Assembly: GCF_000695795.1 (NCBI RefSeq)
Contig: NZ_JNCA01000024.1
Location: 27,206 to 91,205, forward strand
DNA from: Flavobacterium seoulense
GTDB lineage: Bacteria > Bacteroidota > Bacteroidia > Flavobacteriales > Flavobacteriaceae
DNA: 64,000 bases
Direction of reading: 5' to 3'
The first letter of the stretch is position 1; each line of letters starts with the position of its first letter. A program made the translations under genes and the position numbers. A model generated the notes under the pieces. That model ran no database searches. It was not told the origin of the DNA and worked only from the letters and a program-made list of their open reading frames with translations. Shown piece by piece: positions 25,982 through 34,864 of this stretch.

Positions 25982-27559
25982 ATGACACTAACCCAGTGGT
26001 TTATTTTTTTTCTCATAATTCAAGTAGTTCATTTTTTAGGAACTTGGAAATTATACAAAGCCGCTGGTAGAAAAAGCTGGGAAGCTGCAATACCTGTATA
26101 TAATGCTATTGTTTTGATGAAAATCATCGGTCGGCCTACATGGTGGACTTTATTGCTTTTTATTCCAATTATTAACCTGATTATGTTTCCGGTTATTTGG
26201 GTAGAAACATTAAGAAGTTTTGGAAAAAACAGTCAGCTTGACACTATTTTAGGAATAATAACTTGCGGATTATATATCTATTACGTTAATTACACTCAAA
26301 AATTAAATTACAATAGCGATCGAAATTTAGATTCAAAAAACAAATCCGCCGATACAGTAAGTTCTTTATTATTTGCCATAATTGTTGCTACTTTAGTACA
26401 TACTTACTTCATACAACCTTACACAATACCAACTGCTTCATTAGAAAAATCATTATTAATAGGCGATTTTTTATTTGTGAGCAAATTCAACTATGGTGCT
26501 AGAGTACCAATGACAACAGTTGCTGCTCCAATGGTTCATGACACTATACCTTTCTTTAATATTAAATCCTATCTTCCTAAACCTCAACTTCCCTATTTAA
26601 GATTTCCTGGTTATCAAAAAATAAACAATAATGATATTGTTGTTTTCAATTGGCCTACAGATACTTTATTCAACATGTATCTTCCTGCTGATAAAAAATA
26701 TTATAAACCTATTGATAAAAAAACAAATTATGTAAAACGTTGTGTAGGAATTCCTGGTGACAGTCTGGAGATAAAAAGTGGAATTGTTTTTATCAATGGA
26801 AAAGAATTAATTTTACCTGAAAGAGCAAAACCTCAATATTCCTACCATGCAGTTTATGATGGTAAAACACCAATTGATTTCGAATATTTGTTAAAAGAAT
26901 TAAATGCAACAGACGGAGCATCTTTCATAAATAGCTCAAGAGATACTTTAATAATATACGCATTAACTTTTTCCGGAGCGGAAAAACTTAAAAAAGTACC
27001 TGGAATTACTTCTGTAACCAGAATAATTAATAACGGTTCTGAAGACGGAATTTTTCCTGATTTTAAGGACAATAAACCTTCTATAACAAACAATTGGTCT
27101 AATGATAATTTTGGTCCAATTTATATACCAAAAGCAGGAGAAACTGTAAATTTAGATTTAAAATCTTTACCATTTTATCGAAAAATTATTTCTGAATACG
27201 AAGGAAACACTTTGGATGTAAAAGATAACATAATTTATATAAATAATAAAAAAGTAACAACTTATACATTTAAACAAAATTATTACTGGATGATGGGCGA
27301 TAATCGCCATAATTCACTAGATGCACGTTATTTTGGCTATACTCCTGAAGATCACATTGTAGGAAAACCAATATTTATCTGGATGAGTTGGGATTCTAAT
27401 GCAAAAGGATTAAACAAAATACGGTGGAACAGAATTTTTACAACCGTTAACGGTGAAGGTCAACCACAATCTTATTTTAAAATATTCCTAATTCTACTGA
27501 CCGTTTTCTTTATAGGAGAATATTTTTGGAAAAAAAGAAAAGAAAAAAAACAATACTAG
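25982..27559 (+). CDS. lepB: Signal peptidase I with N-terminal DUF5684 membrane domain (copy 2)
   Basis: A 525-residue tandem paralogue of the preceding gene with the same layout. The catalytic serine is kept (PTASLEKSLLIGDFLF), as are the lysine box NYVKRCVGIPGDS and WMMGDNRHNSLDARYFG. In the last box Ser-Arg of copy 1 becomes Ala-Arg. The first ~170 residues are almost identical to copy 1 while the middle (about residues 185-420) is clearly diverged, so the copies may prefer different substrates. No promoter is obvious in the 38-base gap, so both are probably on one transcript. Confidence 0.93.
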   Translation: MTLTQWFIFFLIIQVVHFLGTWKLYKAAGRKSWEAAIPVYNAIVLMKIIGRPTWWTLLLFIPIINLIMFPVIWVETLRSFGKNSQLDTILGIITCGLYIYYVNYTQKLNYNSDRNLDSKNKSADTVSSLLFAIIVATLVHTYFIQPYTIPTASLEKSLLIGDFLFVSKFNYGARVPMTTVAAPMVHDTIPFFNIKSYLPKPQLPYLRFPGYQKINNNDIVVFNWPTDTLFNMYLPADKKYYKPIDKKTNYVKRCVGIPGDSLEIKSGIVFINGKELILPERAKPQYSYHAVYDGKTPIDFEYLLKELNATDGASFINSSRDTLIIYALTFSGAEKLKKVPGITSVTRIINNGSEDGIFPDFKDNKPSITNNWSNDNFGPIYIPKAGETVNLDLKSLPFYRKIISEYEGNTLDVKDNIIYINNKKVTTYTFKQNYYWMMGDNRHNSLDARYFGYTPEDHIVGKPIFIWMSWDSNAKGLNKIRWNRIFTTVNGEGQPQSYFKIFLILLTVFFIGEYFWKKRKEKKQY

Positions 27560-27633
27560 AAGTTTATAATATTAGATCTAAAATGAATCTGTAATTAATA
27601 TTAGTTTTAATCCAATAGCACCAAAACAAACAA

Positions 27634-28254
27634 ATGAAAACCTTATTACATCCTTCTTATTTCCCATCGATTAGTCATTTTGTTGCCATGTTGCAATCAG
27701 AAAGTATCGTATTTGAAATGGAAGATAATTTTCAGAAACAAACTAATAGAAACCGAACTTATATTTATAGCCCAAACGGAATTCAGCTATTAAATATTCC
27801 TATAAAACATTCTAAAACCAGTCATCAAAAAACAAAAGATATTCAGGTTGAAAATGATTTTGACTGGCAAAAACAACATTTTAAATCATTGGAAGCAGCT
27901 TATAGAAGTTCGCCTTTCTTTGAATTTTTCGAAGATGATTTTGTTCCTTTTTTCGAAAAAAAGCATACTTTTTTAATGGATTTGAATTTTGATGCACTTG
28001 AAATTATCTCAAAATGTATGCGTACCAAATTCAATTTCGAAACTACCACCGAATATTTCCATGAAGTAGATTCGAATGAAATTAAGGATTATCGTTTTTT
28101 AGTAAACGGAAAAAAAGACACTTCGGTATTCGAATCTTACACTCAGGTTTTTGATGACAAACATGGTTTCATCAATAATTTAAGCATTTTAGACTTGCTT
28201 TTTAACGAAGGAAAATTTACCGTAGATTATTTAAAATCACAGCAATTAAGATAG
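27634..28254 (+). CDS. WbqC-family protein
   Basis: A 206-residue cytosolic protein with the WbqC pattern: HPSYFPSISHFVAMLQ at the start (usually Q/H-P-x-Y-F/L-P), NRTYIYSPNGIQLLNIPIKHS, and SLEAAYRSSPFFEFFEDDF. The family is linked to surface polysaccharide biosynthesis in some bacteria, with no defined reaction. It follows the signal peptidase pair by 74 bases on the same strand, and no terminator is seen between them. Confidence 0.88.
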   Translation: MKTLLHPSYFPSISHFVAMLQSESIVFEMEDNFQKQTNRNRTYIYSPNGIQLLNIPIKHSKTSHQKTKDIQVENDFDWQKQHFKSLEAAYRSSPFFEFFEDDFVPFFEKKHTFLMDLNFDALEIISKCMRTKFNFETTTEYFHEVDSNEIKDYRFLVNGKKDTSVFESYTQVFDDKHGFINNLSILDLLFNEGKFTVDYLKSQQLR

Positions 28255-28294
28255 TATATTTTTGGAATTTTAAAGATTAGAATTTGCTCTAAAT

Positions 28295-29341
28295 TTATTC
28301 AATCGAAAGTTTAGCCATTATTGGGTAATGATCGGAATTATCAAATTCTGGAAAAGTTTCAAATTTTTTAACGGTCATTGTTTTGTCGGCAAAAATATAA
28401 TCAATTCGCGCCGGATAATACTTAAATCGGTAGGTTTTACCAAAACCTTTCCCTGCTTCTTCAAATCCGTCTTTTAAAGGACCTTTAATGATGCGATACA
28501 CATAAGAAAAAGCACTGTTATTCATATCTCCGCAAATAATTACCGGATAATGACATTGCTTTAAATTCTCTCGCAAAATCTCTGCTTGTTGCTGTTGTTG
28601 CTTAAAAGCTTTACTTATTCGAATAAACATCATTTGCGATTTCTCTTTGTTCATTACATCAATATGTTCTGAAATTTCGTTAACATCTGGCGAAATTTTA
28701 ATCGATTGCAAATGCATATTATACACCCTGATAATATCTTTTCCTTTCTTTATATCGGCATAAACCACACTATTGCTCGAATTAGGAAATGAAATTTTCC
28801 CCTGATCAATTATTGGAAATTTAGAAAATATAGCCTGCGAGGTTTTAATTTGGTTTCCTTCGGTAAAAATAGTTCGGTGTGGGAATACTTTTAAATCAAC
28901 ATGAGCTGAATTTGAATATTCCTGAACACATAAAATATCCGGGTTTTTATCATTTATAAACTCCAAAATAGTTTCCGGAATATCTGATTTATCCTGCCAT
29001 TTGAATAAATTGAACAAACGAACATTATAACTCATTACCACAAAATCCTTGTCACTTGGCGGATACTCTTTAGCCGAAAACTTATAAAATTTATTGATAA
29101 AAGTAATTCCCATCAGGAGAACCAATCCCGACATTATCATTCTTTTTTTGAATTGAATAGCCCAATACACAAAAAAAAGACTGTTCAAAATAAAGAACAA
29201 TGGCATAAACAAAGTCAGTACCGACAAAAAAGGGAATATTTTTGGCGCCAAAAAAGGCAGCACATAAGCGATAAAAGTAACGACTATAAGAACAATGTTT
29301 AAGAAAAACATTCCTCTGTTAAACCACGAAAGATTTTTCAT
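28295..29341 (-). CDS. Endonuclease/exonuclease/phosphatase-family membrane protein
   Basis: A 348-residue protein with three N-terminal membrane helices (about residues 9-90) and a C-terminal EEP domain. The metal-binding and catalytic motifs are readable: VMSYNVRLFN, CVQEYSNSAH (metal Glu), ICGDMNNSAFS and FDNSDHYPIMAKL (catalytic Asp-His). The orientation of the catalytic domain is uncertain. Substrates in the family range from DNA to phosphoinositides and sphingomyelin. It is the last gene of a long minus-strand run after two rhomboid genes, 44 bases downstream of the nearer one. Confidence 0.88.
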   Translation of the reverse strand: MKNLSWFNRGMFFLNIVLIVVTFIAYVLPFLAPKIFPFLSVLTLFMPLFFILNSLFFVYWAIQFKKRMIMSGLVLLMGITFINKFYKFSAKEYPPSDKDFVVMSYNVRLFNLFKWQDKSDIPETILEFINDKNPDILCVQEYSNSAHVDLKVFPHRTIFTEGNQIKTSQAIFSKFPIIDQGKISFPNSSNSVVYADIKKGKDIIRVYNMHLQSIKISPDVNEISEHIDVMNKEKSQMMFIRISKAFKQQQQQAEILRENLKQCHYPVIICGDMNNSAFSYVYRIIKGPLKDGFEEAGKGFGKTYRFKYYPARIDYIFADKTMTVKKFETFPEFDNSDHYPIMAKLSIE

Positions 29342-29385
29342 TTTTATTTACATCTAAAAGTAAAACCCTAATACATTCAGAACTA

Positions 29386-30258
29386 TTATTTTCCTGATTT
29401 GAATAAAAAATCCTTTTCCTCTTTTGTTAAACTATCATAACCTGACTGACTAATTTTATCTAAAATCTCATCAATTTGCTGTTGTACCTTATCTTTTGTC
29501 ACAATTCTGGAAGTACGTTTTTCTACAGGCTTTTTAGTATAATTTCTATGTACTTTTTTAAATGGTGTTGACGGCTGTCTTCTAAAACTATTAGCAAAAA
29601 AATCAATAATTTTAGTAATAAAGATACTCATATCTGTACCGTTTTGCAATGCTTTAATATACACAAATCCAAAAAAAGCTCCTGCCAAATGCGAAATATG
29701 TCCACCCATGTTATCCAAACGCAATTGAACCAAATCTAGTATTATCAATACCGCCGCTATATGCCACAATTTTACATTTCCTATCAACAACAAACGCACC
29801 TGCATTAAGGGCTGATAAACGGTAACTGCAACTAAAACAGCCATAATCGCTGCCGAAGCTCCAACCATAGCCGAAGTTATATTTAAAAAATAATAACTGG
29901 CAACAAAAATAATCCCAGCAAAAACAGCTCCTAAAATATAAAGACCTAAAAACTGTTTTTGAGTAAAAAAAGTCAAGAACAACTGGCTGGCAAAATTAAG
30001 AACTAACAAGTTGAATAATATGTGGAAAAAGTCAGAATGAAAAAAAGAATAACTAATAATGGACCAGGGTTTCCATAAAAAATCAGATGGATTAGACGAC
30101 AAACTTACATATTCAAGTACATTGACATCAATAGTAAATAGCAACAATATCTTAGGTAAAACAAATGAAATCAAGAAACAGGCAATATTCCAATAGATCA
30201 ATCGCTGAGCTACTCCTCCTAGTTTGTATTGCAATTTTAAATCGTCTAAAATTCCCAT
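29386..30258 (-). CDS. Rhomboid-family intramembrane serine protease
   Basis: A 290-residue multi-pass protein with the rhomboid core. HSDFFHILFNLLVLNFAS is the His/Asn oxyanion helix, GASAAIMAVLVA holds the catalytic Ser, and GHISHLAGAFFGF holds the catalytic His. The Gly usually found after the catalytic serine is Ala here. A basic, probably disordered cytosolic tail (residues 210-290) contains many Lys/Arg. It lies 29 bases downstream of a second, diverged rhomboid gene. The substrate is unknown. Confidence 0.9.
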   Translation of the reverse strand: MGILDDLKLQYKLGGVAQRLIYWNIACFLISFVLPKILLLFTIDVNVLEYVSLSSNPSDFLWKPWSIISYSFFHSDFFHILFNLLVLNFASQLFLTFFTQKQFLGLYILGAVFAGIIFVASYYFLNITSAMVGASAAIMAVLVAVTVYQPLMQVRLLLIGNVKLWHIAAVLIILDLVQLRLDNMGGHISHLAGAFFGFVYIKALQNGTDMSIFITKIIDFFANSFRRQPSTPFKKVHRNYTKKPVEKRTSRIVTKDKVQQQIDEILDKISQSGYDSLTKEEKDFLFKSGK

Positions 30259-30287
30259 TTCTTAATTATTAAATTTTACTTTTTCTA

Positions 30288-31100
30288 TTAATTCCAACGA
30301 TTGTCATTAAACTGATTTTTCTTCCAATACCACATAATCAGGAAACCAACTATTGCACCACCTAAATGAGCAAAATGAGCAATTCCGCTAGCTCCACCGA
30401 AAATAGATTGTCCAGTAACGCCTGAATACAAATCAAAAACTAAAAGTCCAGGCACGAAATATTTGGCTTTTATAGGTATTGGGATAAACATTAAAGCTAA
30501 TTCAGCATTAGGAAACATAACAGTAAAAGCGATTAAAAGCCCATAAATTGCACCTGAGGCTCCAACCATAGGGATTTGAACTTGTTGGGCTGCTTTATAC
30601 AGCGCATTAAATGAATCCTGATTTAACAAATTTAATTTTGATGAGCTTTCTAAAATTACTCTTATTTCTTTTTCAAATAAATCTGGTCTATAATTATCTC
30701 CATCACTAATAGTTGCATTCAAAATTTGCCTAAGTGTACTTTCTGAAAGATTTAAATATGTTGTATCATTTAATAAATGTTGAATTTCTAAATGATTTAT
30801 TCCTAGTTGCACTAAAGCTGCTCCTAAACCACAAGAAATATAAAAGAATAAAAACTTTTGACTACCCCAAAAATGTTCTAATGCTGAACCAAAAGAATAT
30901 AAAGCAAACATATTGAAAAAAATATGCATATATCCCCCATGCATAAACATATGGGTAAAAAGTTGCCAAATTTTAAAAAAATCATCTTCAGGATTATATA
31001 ATGCTAAATACTGATTAGATATTGGAACCAATAAAGAGCCAATAAAAAATATTATATTGATTATTAACAACTGCTTAACAGTAGGTGTGATATTCATCAT
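30288..31100 (-). CDS. Rhomboid-family intramembrane serine protease
   Basis: A 270-residue rhomboid. HMFMHGGYMHIFFNMFALYSFGSALE is the first signature, GASGAIYGLL contains the catalytic Ser and HFAHLGGAIVGF the catalytic His. A ~60-residue polar insert (LNDTTYLNLSESTLRQ onward) lies between the second and third core helices and is absent from the neighbouring rhomboid. The start codon overlaps the mutL stop in an ATGA arrangement, so it is translationally coupled to mutL. Two starts three bases apart (ATGATG) are possible. Confidence 0.92.
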   Translation of the reverse strand: MMNITPTVKQLLIINIIFFIGSLLVPISNQYLALYNPEDDFFKIWQLFTHMFMHGGYMHIFFNMFALYSFGSALEHFWGSQKFLFFYISCGLGAALVQLGINHLEIQHLLNDTTYLNLSESTLRQILNATISDGDNYRPDLFEKEIRVILESSSKLNLLNQDSFNALYKAAQQVQIPMVGASGAIYGLLIAFTVMFPNAELALMFIPIPIKAKYFVPGLLVFDLYSGVTGQSIFGGASGIAHFAHLGGAIVGFLIMWYWKKNQFNDNRWN

Positions 31101-32995
31101 AGTGCAAATTTTTTATCTATATCTTCCACACGCATGGTAATGAAAGTTGGTTTTTGAAAAGGAGAAACATTAGGATCTTTGCAGGCAAAAAGTCCGTTTA
31201 CTAAATTTTCTTGTTCTTTTATTGTTAAACTTGTTCCCGTTTTTACAGCTAAACTCTTTGCCATCGACTTAGCAATAGTATCGTTTTGACTAAAACTATT
31301 CTCCGGAATTCCATCTTGCAAATCACTTAATAATTGTTCCAAAACGATAGAAACCTCGCTTTCGGTAACATTTACCGGAATTCCTGAAATTACTACGTGA
31401 TCATCATTGGTTTCTTCGAATACAAATCCTGTATTGACTAACGAAAGTTTTAATTCTTCGATTAATTCCATTTCGTTAACCGAAAAATATAAATTCAACG
31501 GAAACAACAATTGTTGGCTCGATGCCTGATGCACCGTCATATTAGTCAAAAATTGTTCGTACAAAACCCGCTGATGCGCGCGCTGTTGATCAACAATAAC
31601 CATTCCTGATTTTATAGGCGAAACAATATATTTTTTATGAATTTGATATACATTCTGAACTGCATGCTCTACTTCTTCATCATTAAATAACGAAGCGGTA
31701 ACTTCTTCGCTTTCGAATGAAAATTCGGTGTTTTCAGTTGTAAAATCAGTTTCAACTTCTTGTTTTAAACCCACATACAAGCTTTCCCAACTGGCAGTTT
31801 GTGCAGGTTTTTTATAAGCAAAAGCCGAACCCGAATTTGAACTTGAACTTGAATTAGACCCCGAATAATGTTTATTGACTTTATCATCAGAAAACGGATT
31901 AAAAGTTCGATCAACTTCAATCGTAGGTGTTGCTCCTTCTAAATCCTTGTAATGATAAGGTGTATCTAAATTAGCGTCTCTTTCGAAATCCAAAACCGGC
32001 GCGACATTAAACTGTCCTAAACTGTGCTTTATTGAAGCTCTTAAAATAGCATACAAAGCACTTTCGTCATCAAATTTGATTTCGGTTTTAGTAGGATGAA
32101 TATTGATATCAATTGAATTAGGCGGAACCGATAAATATAAAAAATAGCTCGGTTGTGCTCCATCTTTCAAAATTCCGTCGTAAGCCGCCATCACCGCATG
32201 ATGCAAATAACCGCTTTTTATAAATCGGTCATTGACAAAGAAAAACTGCTCTCCCCTATTTTTCTTAGCAAATTCAGGTTTGCTTACAAATCCCTGGACC
32301 GTTACAATCTCCGTATCTTCCTGAACGGGAACTAATTTTTCATTGGTTTTGCCCGAAAAAACATTCACCACACGTTGTCTTAAAGTCGAAATAGGTAAAT
32401 TATACATTTCGCTTCCATTGTGATAAAAAGTAAAATGAATATTAGGATGAGCCAAAGCTACACGCTGAAATTCATCCATAATATGGCGGTATTCTACCGT
32501 ATCTGATTTTAAGAAATTGCGTCGGGCAGGAATATTAAAAAATAAATTTTTAATAGCAAATGAAGTCCCTTTAGGCAATACCGCCGATTCCTGAGAAACA
32601 AATTTACTTCCTTCAATAACTATTTGTGTTCCTAATTCTTCCTGATCCTGCTTGGTTTTCATTTCTACATGAGCAATCGCCGCAATAGAAGCCAAAGCTT
32701 CACCTCGAAAACCTTTGGTGTGCAAAGAAAACAAATCTTCGGCATGACGAATCTTAGAAGTAGCGTGACGTTCAAAACATAAGCGCGAATCTGTAACGCT
32801 CATTCCTTTTCCATTATCGATTACCTGAACCAATGATTTCCCCGCATCTTTGATAATCAATTTAATATCTGTTGCATTAGCATCGACAGCATTTTCAAGC
32901 AGTTCTTTGACCACCGAAGCAGGTCTTTGAACCACTTCTCCGGCAGCAATTTGGTTAGCAACATGATCAGGAAGTAATTGAATGATACTCGACAT
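31097..32995 (-). CDS. mutL: DNA mismatch repair protein MutL
   Basis: A 632-residue MutL. The N-terminal GHKL ATPase is complete: ELLENAVDA, DNGKGM, TSKIRHAEDL, GFRGEALASI and the transducer domain with HPTKTEIKF. A Ser-rich linker lies near 375-410. The C-terminal dimerization domain is present, but the metal-dependent nuclease motif reads DQQRAHQRVLYE where DQHAx2Ex4E is expected. The late CPHGRP-type motif reads SPFQKP. So the nicking activity of most MutL proteins may be absent or altered. The ATPase role in linking MutS to downstream repair should remain. It is coupled to a rhomboid gene by an ATGA overlap. Confidence 0.95.
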   Translation of the reverse strand: MSSIIQLLPDHVANQIAAGEVVQRPASVVKELLENAVDANATDIKLIIKDAGKSLVQVIDNGKGMSVTDSRLCFERHATSKIRHAEDLFSLHTKGFRGEALASIAAIAHVEMKTKQDQEELGTQIVIEGSKFVSQESAVLPKGTSFAIKNLFFNIPARRNFLKSDTVEYRHIMDEFQRVALAHPNIHFTFYHNGSEMYNLPISTLRQRVVNVFSGKTNEKLVPVQEDTEIVTVQGFVSKPEFAKKNRGEQFFFVNDRFIKSGYLHHAVMAAYDGILKDGAQPSYFLYLSVPPNSIDINIHPTKTEIKFDDESALYAILRASIKHSLGQFNVAPVLDFERDANLDTPYHYKDLEGATPTIEVDRTFNPFSDDKVNKHYSGSNSSSSSNSGSAFAYKKPAQTASWESLYVGLKQEVETDFTTENTEFSFESEEVTASLFNDEEVEHAVQNVYQIHKKYIVSPIKSGMVIVDQQRAHQRVLYEQFLTNMTVHQASSQQLLFPLNLYFSVNEMELIEELKLSLVNTGFVFEETNDDHVVISGIPVNVTESEVSIVLEQLLSDLQDGIPENSFSQNDTIAKSMAKSLAVKTGTSLTIKEQENLVNGLFACKDPNVSPFQKPTFITMRVEDIDKKFAL

Positions 32996-33100
32996 TTTTT
33001 TGTATTCGTTTTCAGTAATTAGTATTTAGAAAATAACCAAGCCCAGCAAATTTAATAAATTTCGGCTGGCTTTCCTGCTTTTACAATTCATAAATAAAAC

Positions 33101-33139
33101 AAAAAAACCTATACTATTTGGCTAGAATAGTATAGGTTT
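33101..33139 (-). terminator. Terminator of ribH
   Basis: A perfect 14-base stem (33105-33118 with 33126-33139) with a 7-base loop, ending in seven T on the minus strand. It lies about 20 bases beyond the ribH stop. Confidence 0.85.
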
Positions 33140-33159
33140 CATTTTGAATTATTTAGTAT

Positions 33160-33735
33160 TTACTCTTTTAATTCTAATGGTGTTCCTTCATCTAGCTGTA
33201 ATGCTCCTGAAGTCAACAAATTCTGATTAGCATAATCGTGTGTCAATGAAGCCTGTTGACGAATGTATGCCATTTTTATTGCTGCAATAGCAGCTTCAGT
33301 TCCTTTATTCCCGTGAATCCCTCCACTTCTGTCAATAGATTGCTGCATCGTATTATCGGTCAAAACACAAAAGATTACCGGAATATCTGTTTGTACATTC
33401 AGGTCTTTAATTCCTTGTGTTACGCCTTCACAAACAAAATCAAAATGCTTAGTTTGTCCCTGAATTACACAGCCTATTACAATAACGGCATCAACTTTTT
33501 GAGTTTGCAACATTTTTTTTGCACCATAAATCAACTCAAAACTTCCAGGAACATTCCATCTGATGATATTTTGAGCAGGAACTTCATTGTCTAAAAAAGC
33601 ATCTTCTGCACCTTTATACAAACCTTCTGTTATTGTATCATTCCACTCTGAAACTACTACTCCAAAACGGAAATCTTTTGCACTAGGAAGTGTGCTTTTA
33701 TCATAAACGGACAAATTTTTATTAATCGTTGCCAT
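33160..33735 (-). CDS. ribH: 6,7-dimethyl-8-ribityllumazine synthase
   Basis: A 191-residue lumazine synthase, the next-to-last enzyme of riboflavin synthesis. Readable active-site segments are FGVVVSEWND (substrate Trp), VPGSFELIYGAKKML, VIGCVIQGQTKHFDFVCEGVTQG (with the catalytic His) and FCVLTDNTMQQSIDRSGG. The C-terminal tail is somewhat longer than in short orthologues. It lies between the TPR gene and mutL on the minus strand and has terminators on both sides, so it is a single-gene transcript. No FMN riboswitch was seen upstream. Confidence 0.96.
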   Translation of the reverse strand: MATINKNLSVYDKSTLPSAKDFRFGVVVSEWNDTITEGLYKGAEDAFLDNEVPAQNIIRWNVPGSFELIYGAKKMLQTQKVDAVIVIGCVIQGQTKHFDFVCEGVTQGIKDLNVQTDIPVIFCVLTDNTMQQSIDRSGGIHGNKGTEAAIAAIKMAYIRQQASLTHDYANQNLLTSGALQLDEGTPLELKE

Positions 33736-33773
33736 ATAAATTAGTATTATTTTTAGAATATGAATTTAAAAAT

Positions 33774-33821
33774 AAAAATTGGTGATTACAAGTCTTTCTA
33801 TCCTTGTAATCACCAATTTTT
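33774..33821 (-). terminator. Terminator of the TPR gene
   Basis: A perfect 19-base stem (33774-33792 with 33803-33821) and a 10-base loop, 21 bases beyond the TPR gene stop. It is among the strongest hairpins in the window. Confidence 0.88.
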
Positions 33822-33841
33822 AAAAAACTTAACTTTATAAT

Positions 33842-34618
33842 TTATTGAGATAATCCTATCAATCCATCAACAGTAGCGCCTTCTGGAGTATTCTCATAGT
33901 TCTCTTTAATATCTGTAAAATATTTCAAAGCTTCTTCTTTTTTTCCTAATGCCAAAGCTGTTTTTCCTGCTTTCAATAAGAAACGAGGCGTTGTAAAATC
34001 ATTTTTATTTGATTCAGCCGCTTTTACATAATTTTCTAAAGCTTCTTTAGGTTGCTTGTTTTCAGAATAAGCATCACCAATAGCTCCTTTTGCCAAAGCA
34101 CTCAATACAATATCATCCGATTTGAATTTGCTTAAATAATCAATAGCTTCAGTATATTTTCCAGTGTTTAAGTAAGCAACACCAGCATAATAATTAGCTA
34201 AATTTCCTGCCGAAGTTCCTGAATATTCACTTGCAATTTTAACGAATCCAAATTTCCCTTCAGAACCATTTAATGCTAATTTGTACAATGAATCACTTGC
34301 AACACCATTAGCTGCTTGTTCAAAATTTTGTTGAGCAACAAACATTTCGCTGGCTGCTTCATCCTCTTTAGGGCCGGCAACAAATTTTTGATAAGCTACA
34401 TAACCTACAGTAAATAAAGCGATGGCTCCTACTATACCAATAATAATTTTTTGATTTTTAGCAACCCAGTCTTCCGTTTTTGATGCAGTTTCGTCTAATT
34501 TAGAAAAAACCTCAGCTGTTGTACTGTTTTTTTCATCAATTACTACTTGTTCTTCAACTGCTTCTTTTACTTCTTTTTCTTTTGGTGCTTTATATCCTCT
34601 TTTATTATATGTAGCCAT
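33842..34618 (-). CDS. Membrane-anchored tetratricopeptide-repeat protein
   Basis: A 258-residue protein with a cytoplasmic N-terminus rich in Lys/Glu, one membrane helix at about 58-78 (IIIGIVGAIALFTVGYVAYQKF) and an outward TPR region. The TPR units include YYAGVAYLNTGKYTEAIDYLSKF, AIGDAYSENKQPKEALENYVKA and LKAGKTALALGKKEEALKYFTDI. The layout resembles YfgM-type chaperone-associated proteins of the Sec/BAM route. It is divergent from recF and upstream of ribH. Confidence 0.85.
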   Translation of the reverse strand: MATYNKRGYKAPKEKEVKEAVEEQVVIDEKNSTTAEVFSKLDETASKTEDWVAKNQKIIIGIVGAIALFTVGYVAYQKFVAGPKEDEAASEMFVAQQNFEQAANGVASDSLYKLALNGSEGKFGFVKIASEYSGTSAGNLANYYAGVAYLNTGKYTEAIDYLSKFKSDDIVLSALAKGAIGDAYSENKQPKEALENYVKAAESNKNDFTTPRFLLKAGKTALALGKKEEALKYFTDIKENYENTPEGATVDGLIGLSQ

Positions 34619-34864
34619 TTAAAAATAATTTAGTGAACCGCAAAAATAAAATTTTTATTCAAACCCACACATAAAAACTGATATTTTATATCTAAATCGA
34701 AAATATTTTTATTTTGCCTTTTTTTCTATAAATTCAATCGTAAACTTTTTAACATAGAAAAGCACCAAAAGTCTTTTATATGGATATTTTTCAATAATTT
34801 GCGGTCGTTTTTAAAATCACCAACAAAAACAGCAAATACCTCAATTCCAGCAGACCTTACAACA

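Noticed and set aside
33000..33100. FMN riboswitch near ribH
   Set aside because: The region is downstream of ribH (minus strand), and neither it nor the ribH leader shows the conserved RFN element sequences.
34799..34864. N-terminal extension of RecF from a TTG
   Set aside because: RecF proteins begin at the [18 protein letters not shown] start, so the upstream 22 codons are chance open frame.
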